Source: Mycobacterium deserti (GTDB taxonomy: Bacteria; Actinomycetota; Actinomycetes; Mycobacteriales; Mycobacteriaceae). Taken from it: 64,000 nt of DNA. Under the pieces are notes generated by a model that had not been told where the DNA came from, did not search any database, and was given only the letters and a program-made list of their open reading frames with translations. This document shows positions 1-9,058 of this stretch, one piece after another. The stretch spans positions 248,001-312,000 of the forward strand of contig NZ_JAODWD010000007.1 of assembly GCF_025345615.1 (NCBI RefSeq). The letters run 5' to 3'. How positions within the stretch are numbered: the stretch's first letter is position 1; each line of letters starts with the position of its first letter. A program made the position numbers and the translations under genes.

Positions 1-89
1 AAACCGACCCAACCGCGACGGTCACGCGCAGCCGCAGCTGCGGGCGACCGCTCGACGGCCGCGAGCGCGTCCGCGCGTGTAATCGGCAT
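1..89 (-). CDS. NTF2-like (ketosteroid isomerase fold) protein, N-terminal fragment
   Basis: The frame starts at ATG (positions 89-87) and runs off the left edge, so only 29 codons are visible. The peptide begins MPITRADALAAVERSP and continues with an Ala-rich stretch and RDRRGWVG. This matches my recollection of the start of mycobacterial NTF2/SnoaL-like proteins, where a similar HDRxxWVxLF segment leads into the cone-shaped fold. An AGGACG stretch about 6 nt upstream on the minus strand could be the ribosome binding site. The assignment rests on a short N-terminus only, so both the product and the reality of the gene are tentative. Confidence 0.45.
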   Translation of the reverse strand, partial: MPITRADALAAVERSPAAAAARDRRGWVG

Positions 90-196
90 AAGGGCGTCCT
101 ACCACGCCGGTCGGTCCCAGTCGACTACCGCGGCATCTGCGGGCACACTGGAAGTACCGCCGTGCAGCATTGCAGGGCTTTCGAGGAGGAACCGCC

Positions 197-610
197 ATGA
201 GCAGCAACGGGCCTTTCGGGTTCGACCCCGAGGATTTCGACCGCGTCGTCCGCGAGGCCGGCGAGGGACTGCGCGAGGCTCTCGACGGAGTGGGCAAGCT
301 CCTCGGCACGTCGGGTGAACGGGCGGGCTGGGCGAATCTGGTCGACGAGTTCACCCGGCACTCGCGGCCTAAGCGGGAGCCCGAGACCGCCGGGGAAACG
401 GGCGACGGGGTGTGGGCCATCTACACCGTCGACGACGACGGCGGCGCCCACATCGAGCAGGTGTACCCGACCGAGCTCGACGCTTTGCGTGCCAACAAGA
501 ACAACACCGATCCGACCCGCAGGGTGCGGTTCCTGCCGTACGGCATCGCGGTCAGCGTGCTCGACGCGCCCGAGTCGTCGTCGGAGCCGCCCTCCGACAC
601 CGCTAGCTGA
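197..610 (+). CDS. Conserved hypothetical protein, 137 aa
   Basis: The start at ATG 197 is chosen because GAGGAGG sits 7 nt upstream; a GTG/ATG-like codon further up (170) lacks such a site. The protein is acidic and soluble, with no signal peptide or membrane segment. The N-terminal half looks helical (FDPEDFDRVVREAGEGLREAL). The C-terminal half, from GVWAIYTVDDDGGAHIEQVYPTE onward, could be a small beta-rich unit. I recognise it only as a type of small mycobacterial hypothetical protein and assign no function. Its 3' end overlaps the convergent SRPBCC gene by 8 nt. Confidence 0.7.
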   Translation: MSSNGPFGFDPEDFDRVVREAGEGLREALDGVGKLLGTSGERAGWANLVDEFTRHSRPKREPETAGETGDGVWAIYTVDDDGGAHIEQVYPTELDALRANKNNTDPTRRVRFLPYGIAVSVLDAPESSSEPPSDTAS

Positions 611-941
611 ACCGCCGCCGGATTCCGGCCAGCATCGTCTTGTGCGCCTCGACGGCCTCGCGTCGGGTGAGCGCGGGCAGCGGGCCTGGCGCGTCGATCG
701 TCAACCGTTCGGTGGTCTGCGTGCCGGTTCCGGCCGGGGCGAACGTCACCGTGGCGGACAACCGCACGCGAGGAAACTGGCGCGCCTCCGCCTCGACATC
801 GCCCTCCCACGGCACAGTCATTCGAGCCACGTAGCGAGTCCGTATCGTCAACGGGCCCAGCGGTATCCGGTCAGTCACGCGATAGGTCTGCCGGTAGCCG
901 CCGGGCGTTTCGGTCCGTGACAACGAGCGCACCGACAGCAC
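603..941 (-). CDS. SRPBCC (START/Bet v1-like) family protein, start uncertain
   Basis: The 112-residue product from GTG 941 contains RIPLGPLTIRTRY, then EGDVEAEARQFPRVRLSATVTF and a C-terminal helix ending AHKTMLAGIRRRFS. This is the layout of small polyketide-cyclase/SRPBCC ligand-binding proteins. The same frame stays open upstream to about 1074 and encodes family-like sequence (VRAFYVDLDNIRAVHPLVLS). No ATG, GTG or TTG lies in that extension. Either the gene starts at GTG 941 and lacks the first strand and helix, uses an unusual start, or has a frameshift or point change near its 5' end. Function is unknown beyond likely binding of a hydrophobic ligand. Confidence 0.6.
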   Translation of the reverse strand: MLSVRSLSRTETPGGYRQTYRVTDRIPLGPLTIRTRYVARMTVPWEGDVEAEARQFPRVRLSATVTFAPAGTGTQTTERLTIDAPGPLPALTRREAVEAHKTMLAGIRRRFS

Positions 942-1076
942 CAGTGGATGGACCGCCCTGATGTTGTCGAGGTCGACATAAAAGGCGCGGACCTCCCGCG
1001 GCGGTGCGGGTACCTCCTCGTGAGGACATGCGACGAGTGGACGATCAGCCGGCAGCGCGGACGTGGTTGCAATTCG

Positions 1077-2141
<1,065 letters not shown>

Positions 2142-2182
2142 TCACCTGCACGTTTCGCGGGATTACCGACTGCTGGCGCTAT

Positions 2183-2206
2183 TGTTATAAAAACAGTTAA
2201 GATAGG
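2183..2206 (+). promoter_or_regulatory. AT-rich operator/promoter motif, copy A
   Basis: In otherwise GC-rich DNA this segment reads TGTTATAAAAACAGTTAAG followed by ATAGG. Its right part (TTAAGATAGG) matches the right part of copies E and C (AAAGATAG). It lies directly before the Rieske oxygenase gene. The embedded TAAGAT (2198-2203) fits a TANNNT -10 box placed 8 nt before the GTG start at 2212, which would make the transcript leaderless. It is one of seven related sites in the cluster. Confidence 0.5.
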
Positions 2207-2211
2207 CCGCT

Positions 2212-3363
2212 GTGGACCGCGATCAGCTGATCGACCTGACTCGGCGAGCCGTCAAACTCGCGCGCGACAACACAACGGACCTCGCGCCTTCGCAGCGCAC
2301 GGTGACCGCTGACGCCTATACGTCGGTTGAGCGCCACGCGCAGGACTCCGCGATGCTGATGGCCAGTCCGCAACTCGTCGGCTACGTATCCGAACTCCCC
2401 CGCCCCGGCACCTTCTGCACGAAGACGGTGATGGGCCGCTCGATCCTGTTGACCCGTGCGGCCGACGGACTGGTTCGCGCGTTCGACAATGTCTGCCTGC
2501 ACCGTCAGTCCCGAATCACCGACGGATGTGGCAGCGCGCGCCGGCTGGCGTGCCCGTACCACTCGTGGACCTACGATCTGACCGGGAACCTCGCGGGCCT
2601 TCCGGGCGCAGAGGGTTTTCCCGAAACAACTACGGGCGATGCACGATTGAGCGAGATGCCCGCCGCCGAGTGCGCAGGATTCTTGTGGATCTCACTCGAC
2701 CGTGACAGGACCCTCGACATACCCGCCTTTCTCGGTCCGCTGGCCGCCGAACTCGACTCCTGGGGCATTGGGCGATGGTCGCCGTTGGGCGAGAAGGTGC
2801 TGGATTGTCCGATCAACTGGAAACTGGCAATCGACACGTTCGCGGAGAACTATCACTTCGCGACGGTCCACAAGACCACGTTCGCAACGATAGCCCGCAG
2901 CAACTGCACCGTGTTCGACTCGTTCGGCCCGCATCACCGGCTGGTGTTCCCGCTCAACGGAATTCTCGACTTGGAGAACACGCCCGAGCACGAGTGGGAG
3001 CCGCTGCAGAACATGGTCGTGATATATGCGCTGTTCCCGAACATCGTGCTCTCCTGCACGATCGCGAACGGCGAGTTGTTCCGGGTCTACCCCGGCGATG
3101 TGCCTGGACGGTCGATCACGGTGCATCAGAACTCGACGCCACTGGATGTGTCCGATGAATCGATGGCCGCAGGTGCGGCCGCGGTCTTCGACTATGCGCA
3201 CTCGACGGTCCGTGACGAGGACTACGCGCTCGTCGAGGCCCTGCAGGCCAACCTCGCATCGGGGGTGCGCGAGCATCTGGTCTTCGGCCGCAATGAGCCG
3301 GGCCTGCACCACCGTCACGAAACCTGGGAGGCGGCAGTCAAATTCGGTGCAGGCCGTCGATGA
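2212..3363 (+). CDS. Rieske non-heme iron oxygenase, alpha subunit
   Basis: A 383-residue ring-hydroxylating or demethylating oxygenase component; such enzymes need a reductase, and none is encoded nearby. The Rieske [2Fe-2S] ligands are visible as Cys95-x-His97 and Cys114-x2-His117 (CPYHSW). The catalytic iron site is ENYHFATVH, giving His215 and His220. The length is that of Rieske alpha subunits of the phthalate/vanillate or choline-monooxygenase-like groups. The GTG start has no Shine-Dalgarno, but a TAAGAT box 8 nt upstream suggests leaderless translation. The gene converges on the lipocalin-like gene with a 26-nt overlap. The substrate is unknown; context suggests the first steps of hydrophobic compound breakdown. 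Confidence 0.88.
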   Translation: MDRDQLIDLTRRAVKLARDNTTDLAPSQRTVTADAYTSVERHAQDSAMLMASPQLVGYVSELPRPGTFCTKTVMGRSILLTRAADGLVRAFDNVCLHRQSRITDGCGSARRLACPYHSWTYDLTGNLAGLPGAEGFPETTTGDARLSEMPAAECAGFLWISLDRDRTLDIPAFLGPLAAELDSWGIGRWSPLGEKVLDCPINWKLAIDTFAENYHFATVHKTTFATIARSNCTVFDSFGPHHRLVFPLNGILDLENTPEHEWEPLQNMVVIYALFPNIVLSCTIANGELFRVYPGDVPGRSITVHQNSTPLDVSDESMAAGAAAVFDYAHSTVRDEDYALVEALQANLASGVREHLVFGRNEPGLHHRHETWEAAVKFGAGRR

Positions 3364-4561
3364 CACGCGCCACATCGTCGCGCTGTTCGGAATCGGCTGC
3401 CGCCAACACGTCGGCCAGTTCCCAGTCGCGGTACAGCGCCAGCGACCGCTCGTAGAAGCCGAACCCGCTGACGGGCACACCCCGCAGCATGCCCTGGTAC
3501 CGGTACGGACCTTCCATGTACTCCAGGGGCAAGCCGTGCGCGGGCGCCGCCACCAACGGATCCCCCGTCAGGTCCAGATCTAAAGCGCGCGAGGTCAGCC
3601 GGTGGCGATCGGGCATGTATCGCACCGGTGCGGGCGGCGGTACCAGTGTCCGGATCGCCTCGGGCCATCGCACATAGCTGAAGACCTCGACCTCGACATC
3701 GTCGGCATACTCGGGATCGGCGACCGGGGAACTGGTGGTGACCCCGGAGAAAGGTTCGACAGCATTGCGATTCGTGCGGTCGAACTGACGCCAGATGCTG
3801 AGGTCGACACCGTTGTCGAGGTTGATCGTGCGCCATTCATGTGCGCGCGAGCGGATGTCGCCGTCCGGCCCCCCGCTGTTGGCCACCAGTGGAAACCATT
3901 GCCGGTCAACATGGCCCGCATTGCCTGCGACGTGTTCGGTGACCGACCCCCATGACAGCGATCCCGACATCGACATGCCCGTTTGGAAGTAGGAGTATGT
4001 GTCGGCCTGCCCGAAGCACTCGATCCTGCCGTTGTGCGTCGCGGCACCGAGAGGGACCGGTGCGCGCGACGGTGTCACGCGCAGGTCCAACCGCATCTGC
4101 GCACCCGCCTGGTCGCGTCCGACGAAGGTGACGTCGTAGGTGTAGGGGACCAACCGGCCGCCCTCGTCGCGGCAGGTCCGCCACTGGGCGGTTCCCGCGC
4201 GGCTGTCGAAGGTGATGTCGAGATGGTCGTCGGCCACCGACAACTTCGGGTTCGAACCGGAACGCAGGTTGGAGCCGGGCATGTCGTAGTCGGTGAAGGT
4301 TCCATACGCGCCGACATCGATGTCGAAGAGCGCAAGAGTGTAGAAGTCAGCGACGATCGCCTGTCCCGGGCGGTTCTTGTTGAAGATGCTGAGGAACGCG
4401 TATCTGCGACCGCTCTCGGCGGTCAATTCGCCTGCCAAGAACCAGGTGTCCGATTCACACTGCGGGTGGTTCGCCTCCGCAGCGGGGAAGTCGAACTGTG
4501 TGTCGCCGGTTACCAACCGGAACGGATAACGACGCCAATCGTCGGACTGATGATGGTCCAC
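3338..4561 (-). CDS. Lipocalin-like (AttH/CrtC-fold) protein
   Basis: A 407-residue protein without signal peptide or membrane helices. Its strand-rich sequence has blocks typical of the AttH/CrtC-like double lipocalin fold: an N-terminal CESDTWFLAGELTAESGRRYAF, then GHVDRQWFP with a Trp/His-rich region, and a C-terminal PLEYMEGPYRYQG. In that superfamily, carotenoid 1,2-hydratase adds water to a double bond; many actinobacterial members are uncharacterised. I infer either a hydratase/isomerase or a ligand carrier for the pathway. The start is GTG 4561 with GGAGG 5 nt upstream. It is transcribed divergently from the aldehyde dehydrogenase gene across motif copy B. Confidence 0.65.
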   Translation of the reverse strand: MDHHQSDDWRRYPFRLVTGDTQFDFPAAEANHPQCESDTWFLAGELTAESGRRYAFLSIFNKNRPGQAIVADFYTLALFDIDVGAYGTFTDYDMPGSNLRSGSNPKLSVADDHLDITFDSRAGTAQWRTCRDEGGRLVPYTYDVTFVGRDQAGAQMRLDLRVTPSRAPVPLGAATHNGRIECFGQADTYSYFQTGMSMSGSLSWGSVTEHVAGNAGHVDRQWFPLVANSGGPDGDIRSRAHEWRTINLDNGVDLSIWRQFDRTNRNAVEPFSGVTTSSPVADPEYADDVEVEVFSYVRWPEAIRTLVPPPAPVRYMPDRHRLTSRALDLDLTGDPLVAAPAHGLPLEYMEGPYRYQGMLRGVPVSGFGFYERSLALYRDWELADVLAAADSEQRDDVARVIDGLHRI

Positions 4562-4575
4562 GAACCTCCGCCTTT

Positions 4576-4599
4576 TTGCTATGTTTGCATTAATAGCAA
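4576..4599. promoter_or_regulatory. AT-rich inverted repeat, operator copy B
   Basis: A perfect inverted repeat, TTGCTA (4576-4581) and TAGCAA (4594-4599), flanks 12 nt (TGTTTGCATTAA). It sits in the divergent region between the lipocalin-like gene and the aldehyde dehydrogenase gene. The TTGCTA/TAGCAA element recurs in copies C and G. It is placed to control both directions. Confidence 0.5.
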
Positions 4600-4679
4600 C
4601 TTTAGCCGTGCGATGGGCCGTAGACCCCCGTGATGGGCGACATCGACACGCGGTTTCCCACTACAGAGGAGGTTGCGGC

Positions 4680-6137
4680 ATGAGATCGCTTGCCTACGAT
4701 CGTCTTTTCATCGGTGGACGCTGGGAACAGCCGGCGACAGAGCAGCGGCTCTCGGTGATTTCGCCGCATACGGAGGAACCTGTCGGCGAGACACCAGAGG
4801 CGAGTCCCGAAGACGTCGACAGGGCCGTTCGAGCCGCCAGGACTGCGTTCGATGAAGGGCCGTGGCCACGCCTTCGCGTTGACGAGCGAATAGACAGGAT
4901 CGAGAAGCTCGCAACCATCTATGCCTCCGAGACCGATGCGATCGCCGATCTCATCACCGCCGAGATGGGCTCACCGCGCAGCTTCAGCCGACTCGGTCAG
5001 GGCGCAGGGGCACTTGCACAGATGCATCTGACCATGGCCACGGCGCGGGAGTTCCCGTGGGTCGAGCGGCGGCGCGGCCTCTTCGGCGATGTGCATTTGC
5101 GCCGCGCTCCCGTTGGTGTCGTCGGGGCGATCGTGCCGTGGAACGTTCCGCAGTTCCTTATCATGCCCAAGCTGATTCCTGCGCTGATCGCCGGCTGCAC
5201 CGTCGTCGTCAAGCCCGCTCCTGAGACGCCCCTTGACGCGATGTGGCTGGCCGAGATGCTGTCCGAGATCGACCTCCCGGAAGGTGTGGTATCCATCGTT
5301 CCCGGTGGCAGGGACACCGGCGAGAGTTTGGTGCGCCATCCCGGCGTCGACAAGATCTCGTTCACCGGATCGTCGGCGACCGGGCGGCACATCGCGGCGT
5401 TGTGCGGTGGACAACTCAAGCGGGTGAGCCTGGAACTCGGCGGCAAGTCGGCGGCGATCGTTCTCGACGACGCCGACATCGCCCATACCGTCAAGCAGTT
5501 GAAAATGGCAAGCCTGATGAACAACGGGCAGGCCTGCGTCGCGCAGACGCGCATCCTGGTCAGCGAGCGCAAACACGACGAGGTGGTCGACGCGCTCGCG
5601 GTAATGATGTCGGCGTTGCAGGTCGGTGACCCCGCCGATGCGGCCACCGACGTCGGACCGCTCGTTGCGCAGCGTCAGCAAGAGCGCGTGCAGGGCTACA
5701 TCCGGGCCGGCGTCGACGAAGGCGCGCGAATAGTGCTGGGCGGCAGCGACAAACCGCATGATCGCGGCTGGTATGTCCAACCCACGCTGTTCACCGATGC
5801 GACGAACGACATGCGTATCGCGCGTGAGGAGATCTTCGGCCCGGTGTTGACGGTGCTCAAGTACGCCGACGAGAAGGACGCGATCCGCATCGCCAACGAC
5901 ACCGACTACGGGCTTGCCGGTTCGGTGTGGACCGCTGATGTCGCCCACGGCTTGGAGATCGCCGCCGAGATCCGGACGGGCACCTACGGCATCAACATGT
6001 ACACCCTCGACACCACCGCGCCGTTCGGCGGCTTCAAACAGTCCGGCATCGGGCGCGAATTCGGCGCCGAGGGATTGTCGGAGTACGTGGAACTGCAGTC
6101 GACCGTCAGCGCGGGCAAGCTGCCAAACCTAGCCTGA
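4680..6137 (+). CDS. NAD(P)-dependent aldehyde dehydrogenase
   Basis: A 485-residue member of the aldehyde dehydrogenase superfamily, which oxidises an aldehyde to a carboxylate. The start at ATG 4680 has GAGGAGG 7 nt upstream, and the resulting length is normal for the family. Visible motifs are DKLFIGG-like DRLFIGGRW at the start, VGAIVPWNVP, SFTGSSATGR (cofactor site), LELGGKSA with catalytic Glu252, NNGQACVAQ with nucleophile Cys286, and EEIFGPVL. It resembles the Rv0223c/Rv0768 type of mycobacterial ALDH. It probably oxidises an aldehyde made by the dehydrogenases of this cluster. Its end overlaps the convergent MaoC gene by 9 nt. Confidence 0.92.
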   Translation: MRSLAYDRLFIGGRWEQPATEQRLSVISPHTEEPVGETPEASPEDVDRAVRAARTAFDEGPWPRLRVDERIDRIEKLATIYASETDAIADLITAEMGSPRSFSRLGQGAGALAQMHLTMATAREFPWVERRRGLFGDVHLRRAPVGVVGAIVPWNVPQFLIMPKLIPALIAGCTVVVKPAPETPLDAMWLAEMLSEIDLPEGVVSIVPGGRDTGESLVRHPGVDKISFTGSSATGRHIAALCGGQLKRVSLELGGKSAAIVLDDADIAHTVKQLKMASLMNNGQACVAQTRILVSERKHDEVVDALAVMMSALQVGDPADAATDVGPLVAQRQQERVQGYIRAGVDEGARIVLGGSDKPHDRGWYVQPTLFTDATNDMRIAREEIFGPVLTVLKYADEKDAIRIANDTDYGLAGSVWTADVAHGLEIAAEIRTGTYGINMYTLDTTAPFGGFKQSGIGREFGAEGLSEYVELQSTVSAGKLPNLA

Positions 6138-6542
6138 CACCTCGAGCGTGAGCTGCGCCGGGCAGCACAGCTCGTCGCGCTGATTGAACACAGCGATCTC
6201 GAGGTCGACGAGATGCCGAGCTGAATCGCACCGCTTGTCCACCACCCGCCCCCGGCCGACCATCGAATCGCCTGCGTAGATCGAGCCGGTCAATGACACC
6301 TTGCGTCGCACCACCCGGCTGTACGGACCCGCCCAATCGGTCGCGATCCGGTCGACGAATCCGGCGAGGTGCATCGTGTTCACGAAAATCGTCGGATGGC
6401 CGTGGGTTTCGGCATAAAACGGGTTGTGATGCCATGGCACGTAGTCCCAGGTCGTGCCCGCATTCATCACCACGCGCTGATAGCTGATTTCGTCGATCAC
6501 TTCGGGAAGCGCGGCGGGGACGATGATTTCGTCCCACCTCAC
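6129..6542 (-). CDS. MaoC-like hot-dog hydratase, catalytic subunit
   Basis: A 137-residue single hot-dog protein of the (R)-specific enoyl-CoA hydratase family. The hydratase-2 motif is present as DYVPWHHN, giving likely catalytic Asp33 and His38. It overlaps the upstream MaoC gene by 4 nt (ATGA), and that partner has the non-catalytic type of hot dog. Paired small MaoC proteins of this sort act as heteromers in mycobacterial lipid and steroid side-chain pathways (ChsH1/ChsH2, HadAB/HadBC). I infer an obligate heteromeric enoyl-CoA hydratase acting on a CoA ester of the cluster's substrate. Confidence 0.83.
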   Translation of the reverse strand: MRWDEIIVPAALPEVIDEISYQRVVMNAGTTWDYVPWHHNPFYAETHGHPTIFVNTMHLAGFVDRIATDWAGPYSRVVRRKVSLTGSIYAGDSMVGRGRVVDKRCDSARHLVDLEIAVFNQRDELCCPAQLTLEVSG

Positions 6543-7069
6543 GGCTGGCCCGCAGGCGAGTAGCGGAACAACGTGTTGCGGATCGTGGCCACGGGCGCGC
6601 TGTCATCGCGGTAGTACGTTTCGAGTGTTTCGACGAAATGCCCGGCGCCAAGGCGCGTCTCCTTCTCGGGCGACACGCCGGCCACTTCCTCGACCACATT
6701 GAGCCGATCGCCCTCGAGGATCGGGGCAGCGAATTCCGCGTCGTTCGAAGCGTTGATGATAGCGACGCCCGGCAGCGGCACCCGGATGGCGATCGACGCC
6801 GTGGGCCGCTCGCCGCAGGGCGTCCATGGCGGCGGCATCAGCAGCCCGGTCAACAACGCCGGAGGTGCGACCAGGCCGCCCCAGACCGGGCGCGCGAAGT
6901 CCTCATCCCAGTACGACGGATTGGGGTCGCGCACCATCGATGCGAAGTGCTGAATGCGGGCCCCGCTCACGGCAGTGCCCGCGTACCGCGGTTCGGCCTT
7001 TCTGCCGATCCACTGGCGCGCTTCTTCATAAGTGCCGTAGGCGAACTCGTAGCTGATGTCAGCGGTCAC
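6539..7069 (-). CDS. MaoC N-terminal-type hydratase partner subunit
   Basis: A 176-residue protein starting at GTG 7069, which overlaps the stop of the preceding gene by 4 nt (GTGA). The sequence matches the FAS1/MaoC N-terminal-like hot-dog type: YAGTAVSGARIQHFASMVRDPNPSYWDEDFA followed by VAPPALLTGLLMPPP. It lacks the D-x4-H dyad of the next subunit. With the 137-residue partner encoded directly downstream it forms the usual two-gene hydratase. Its likely role is binding bulky CoA substrates. An upstream in-frame start would add 12 residues without family similarity. Confidence 0.8.
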   Translation of the reverse strand: MTADISYEFAYGTYEEARQWIGRKAEPRYAGTAVSGARIQHFASMVRDPNPSYWDEDFARPVWGGLVAPPALLTGLLMPPPWTPCGERPTASIAIRVPLPGVAIINASNDAEFAAPILEGDRLNVVEEVAGVSPEKETRLGAGHFVETLETYYRDDSAPVATIRNTLFRYSPAGQP

Positions 7070-7479
7070 ACCGGCAGCGCGTTCTCGCGTGGTGCTCGAT
7101 CCCACTGCAACTCCCGTGACGTGAAGTACCAGCCGCCGCGCTCGTAGACGAGCCGGTCGACGAACGTCCCCGTCGCGCTGAGCACGTTGTCGCGCAAGAG
7201 CAGTGCCACGCAGTGTTGGGTGGCGTCGACGCCGTCGACGTTGATCTCGTGGTCGACGGTCACCAGTCGGCTTCCGCCGCCGCCGTCGAATGCCTCACGT
7301 AGGTCGGCGAACCTCTGACCGTCGCGCGAGTACGTCGCGCCGGCATGACGGAATGTGGTGATCCAGCCCACGAGGTCGCCACTGGAGTACAGCCGGTTGT
7401 GCCGGGCATTCACGTTGAGGATGGCCGCGCGGCCCGCCAGGGTGTCCAACACGAACTGCTGCTGATAGGTCATCGTCAT
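7066..7479 (-). CDS. SnoaL/NTF2-like protein
   Basis: A 137-residue protein of the cone-shaped NTF2-like fold (LNVNARHNRLYSSGDLVGWITTFRHAG, then DGVDATQHCVALLLRD and YERGGWYFTSREL). Family members include ketosteroid isomerases, small lyases and non-catalytic ligand binders, so no reaction can be named. The start ATG 7479 has AGGAG 8 nt upstream. It is the first of three overlapping genes (this gene and two MaoC subunits) and follows the acyl-CoA ligase gene by 13 nt, so all probably share one transcript. A role as isomerase or hydratase helper is an inference. Confidence 0.75.
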   Translation of the reverse strand: MTMTYQQQFVLDTLAGRAAILNVNARHNRLYSSGDLVGWITTFRHAGATYSRDGQRFADLREAFDGGGGSRLVTVDHEINVDGVDATQHCVALLLRDNVLSATGTFVDRLVYERGGWYFTSRELQWDRAPRENALPV

Positions 7480-7492
7480 TGCGTTCTCCTGC

Positions 7493-9058
7493 CTAACGCG
7501 TGAGCACGTAGCCGTGCGCTTCCCGGTCCCAGGCATGCCTGCCCAGTCCCCTGCTGCGGAGCACGTCCTTGCGGACGCGTCCGATGACGTTCTTGGGGAT
7601 CTCGTCCAGCACCTCGAGATATCTCGGTACGCAGAAGTACGGCATGCGGGCCGCGCAGAAATCCATCAGCTCTTCGAAGTCCACGCGAGCGGCGGGGCGA
7701 GGAACCACGACGACGAGGATGTCGTCCTCGCCGAGGTCGCTGGGGACTCCGATGGCCGCGGCCTCCAACACGGCCGGATGGCGCATCACCGTCGTCTCCA
7801 CCTCGACCGACGACACGTTCTCGCCGCGCCTGCGCAGCGAATCTTTCACCCGATCGACGTAGGTGAGGTTCTGGTCGGCGTCCAGCGTCCCGAGATCGCC
7901 GGTGCGGAACCATTCGGGATGCGGTTCGATCCGAAGCGTGGACCCGCCGGTCGCGGACGACACATACCCCTCGCTCATCGCATGCGTTGCTCGCGCCCGG
8001 CAGGTGATCTCGCCGACATTACCCGCAGGCAGCGGATTTCCGTACCCATCGACGATCCGGACGTCGAACGCGGAATTGACGCGACCGGAGGTGCCCGGCA
8101 CGCCGTCCTCGGAGACCGCCTTGTATGCGAGCGGAAACGCCTCGGTCATGCCGTACATGGTGACCACCCGGCAGCGGTAGCGACGTTCGATGTCGCGGTA
8201 CAGGTCGGCTGCGATGGGGGCAGCGGAGATGAACCGCAATCCCGATTCGGCGTCACCGGGCTCAGGCGGCAGGTTCCACAACATGTTCACCATGGCCCCC
8301 GCGCCGGCGAATCCGACCGCACCGCACGCCCGGATCTCCTGCCACACCGTGCTGGGGTGAAATTGCTCGGCGAGGACGGTGGTGCCGCCTGCGAGCATCG
8401 GCGCCAAGACGGTGGGCGCGGCGCTGAGATGGAACAGCGGCATCGCGGTCCACACCACGTCTGAAGGGCCGAAGTGCCAGGCCTGCGCGACGGAGCCCGC
8501 AGCGCGAAACAGGTAGTGCCAAGTGGTGGCAACCGCCTTCGAGGGGCCGGTGGTGCCCGAGGTGAAGAACAGGGCGCCGACCTCATGCTCGTCGAGCGGC
8601 GTGGTCGGAGGCGGCGTGGTGGGCGCGCGCTGCAGCATGTCGGTCAACGAAGCACCCACCAGGACGGTCGATCTCAATGTTTCCACCGAATCGGCGACGT
8701 CGGCGACGCGATCGTGGCGCTGCGCGTCGGTGATGACGACCGCGGTCCGCGCCAGCCGCAGTGCATGCGCCAGGAAGTCGCCCTTGCTGGCGCCGTTCAC
8801 CGCCGCCGTCACTGCGCCGATGCGGGCGGCGCCGAGCCAGAAGTACACCCACTCCGGGCAGGTGCCGGTGAACAGCGCCACGGTGTCGCCACGCTCGACG
8901 CCGAGGTCGGCGAGCACGTGCGCCGTGGCGCAGGAACGATCGCGCATCTGCGCGAAGGTGACAGGTGTGCCTGCGATCGACATCATGACGCGTTCGCCGA
9001 TCTCTTCGGCGCGCCGGTCGAGCACTGCCGGCACGGTGAGCCGGACCGGGGGTGTCAC
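7493..9058 (-). CDS. AMP-forming acyl-CoA ligase
   Basis: A 521-residue ANL-superfamily enzyme that adenylates a carboxylic acid and transfers it to CoA. Visible motifs are the P-loop FFTSGTTGPSKAV, MYGMTEAFPL, the hinge-region WFRTGDLG and the C-terminal IPKNVIGRVRKDVL with the catalytic lysine. It is of the short-to-medium, CaiC-like type. The GTG start overlaps the stop of the upstream KshA-like gene by 4 nt (GTGA), so oxygenase and ligase are translationally coupled. It likely activates the acid formed after ring or side-chain oxidation. Confidence 0.88.
   Translation of the reverse strand: MTPPVRLTVPAVLDRRAEEIGERVMMSIAGTPVTFAQMRDRSCATAHVLADLGVERGDTVALFTGTCPEWVYFWLGAARIGAVTAAVNGASKGDFLAHALRLARTAVVITDAQRHDRVADVADSVETLRSTVLVGASLTDMLQRAPTTPPPTTPLDEHEVGALFFTSGTTGPSKAVATTWHYLFRAAGSVAQAWHFGPSDVVWTAMPLFHLSAAPTVLAPMLAGGTTVLAEQFHPSTVWQEIRACGAVGFAGAGAMVNMLWNLPPEPGDAESGLRFISAAPIAADLYRDIERRYRCRVVTMYGMTEAFPLAYKAVSEDGVPGTSGRVNSAFDVRIVDGYGNPLPAGNVGEITCRARATHAMSEGYVSSATGGSTLRIEPHPEWFRTGDLGTLDADQNLTYVDRVKDSLRRRGENVSSVEVETTVMRHPAVLEAAAIGVPSDLGEDDILVVVVPRPAARVDFEELMDFCAARMPYFCVPRYLEVLDEIPKNVIGRVRKDVLRSRGLGRHAWDREAHGYVLTR

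Noticed and set aside
91-103. TAAGGGCGTCCTA, also found at 44420-44432
   Set aside because: A 13-base match in GC-rich DNA can be chance; the first copy lacks the matching TAGGAC arm, so I do not treat it as a shared operator.
2191-2206. KstR or KstR2 site at the AT-rich motifs
   Set aside because: None of the seven copies has the AAC-2 nt-GTT or CAAG-2 nt-CTTG spacing; AACAGTT at 2193 has a one-base gap only.
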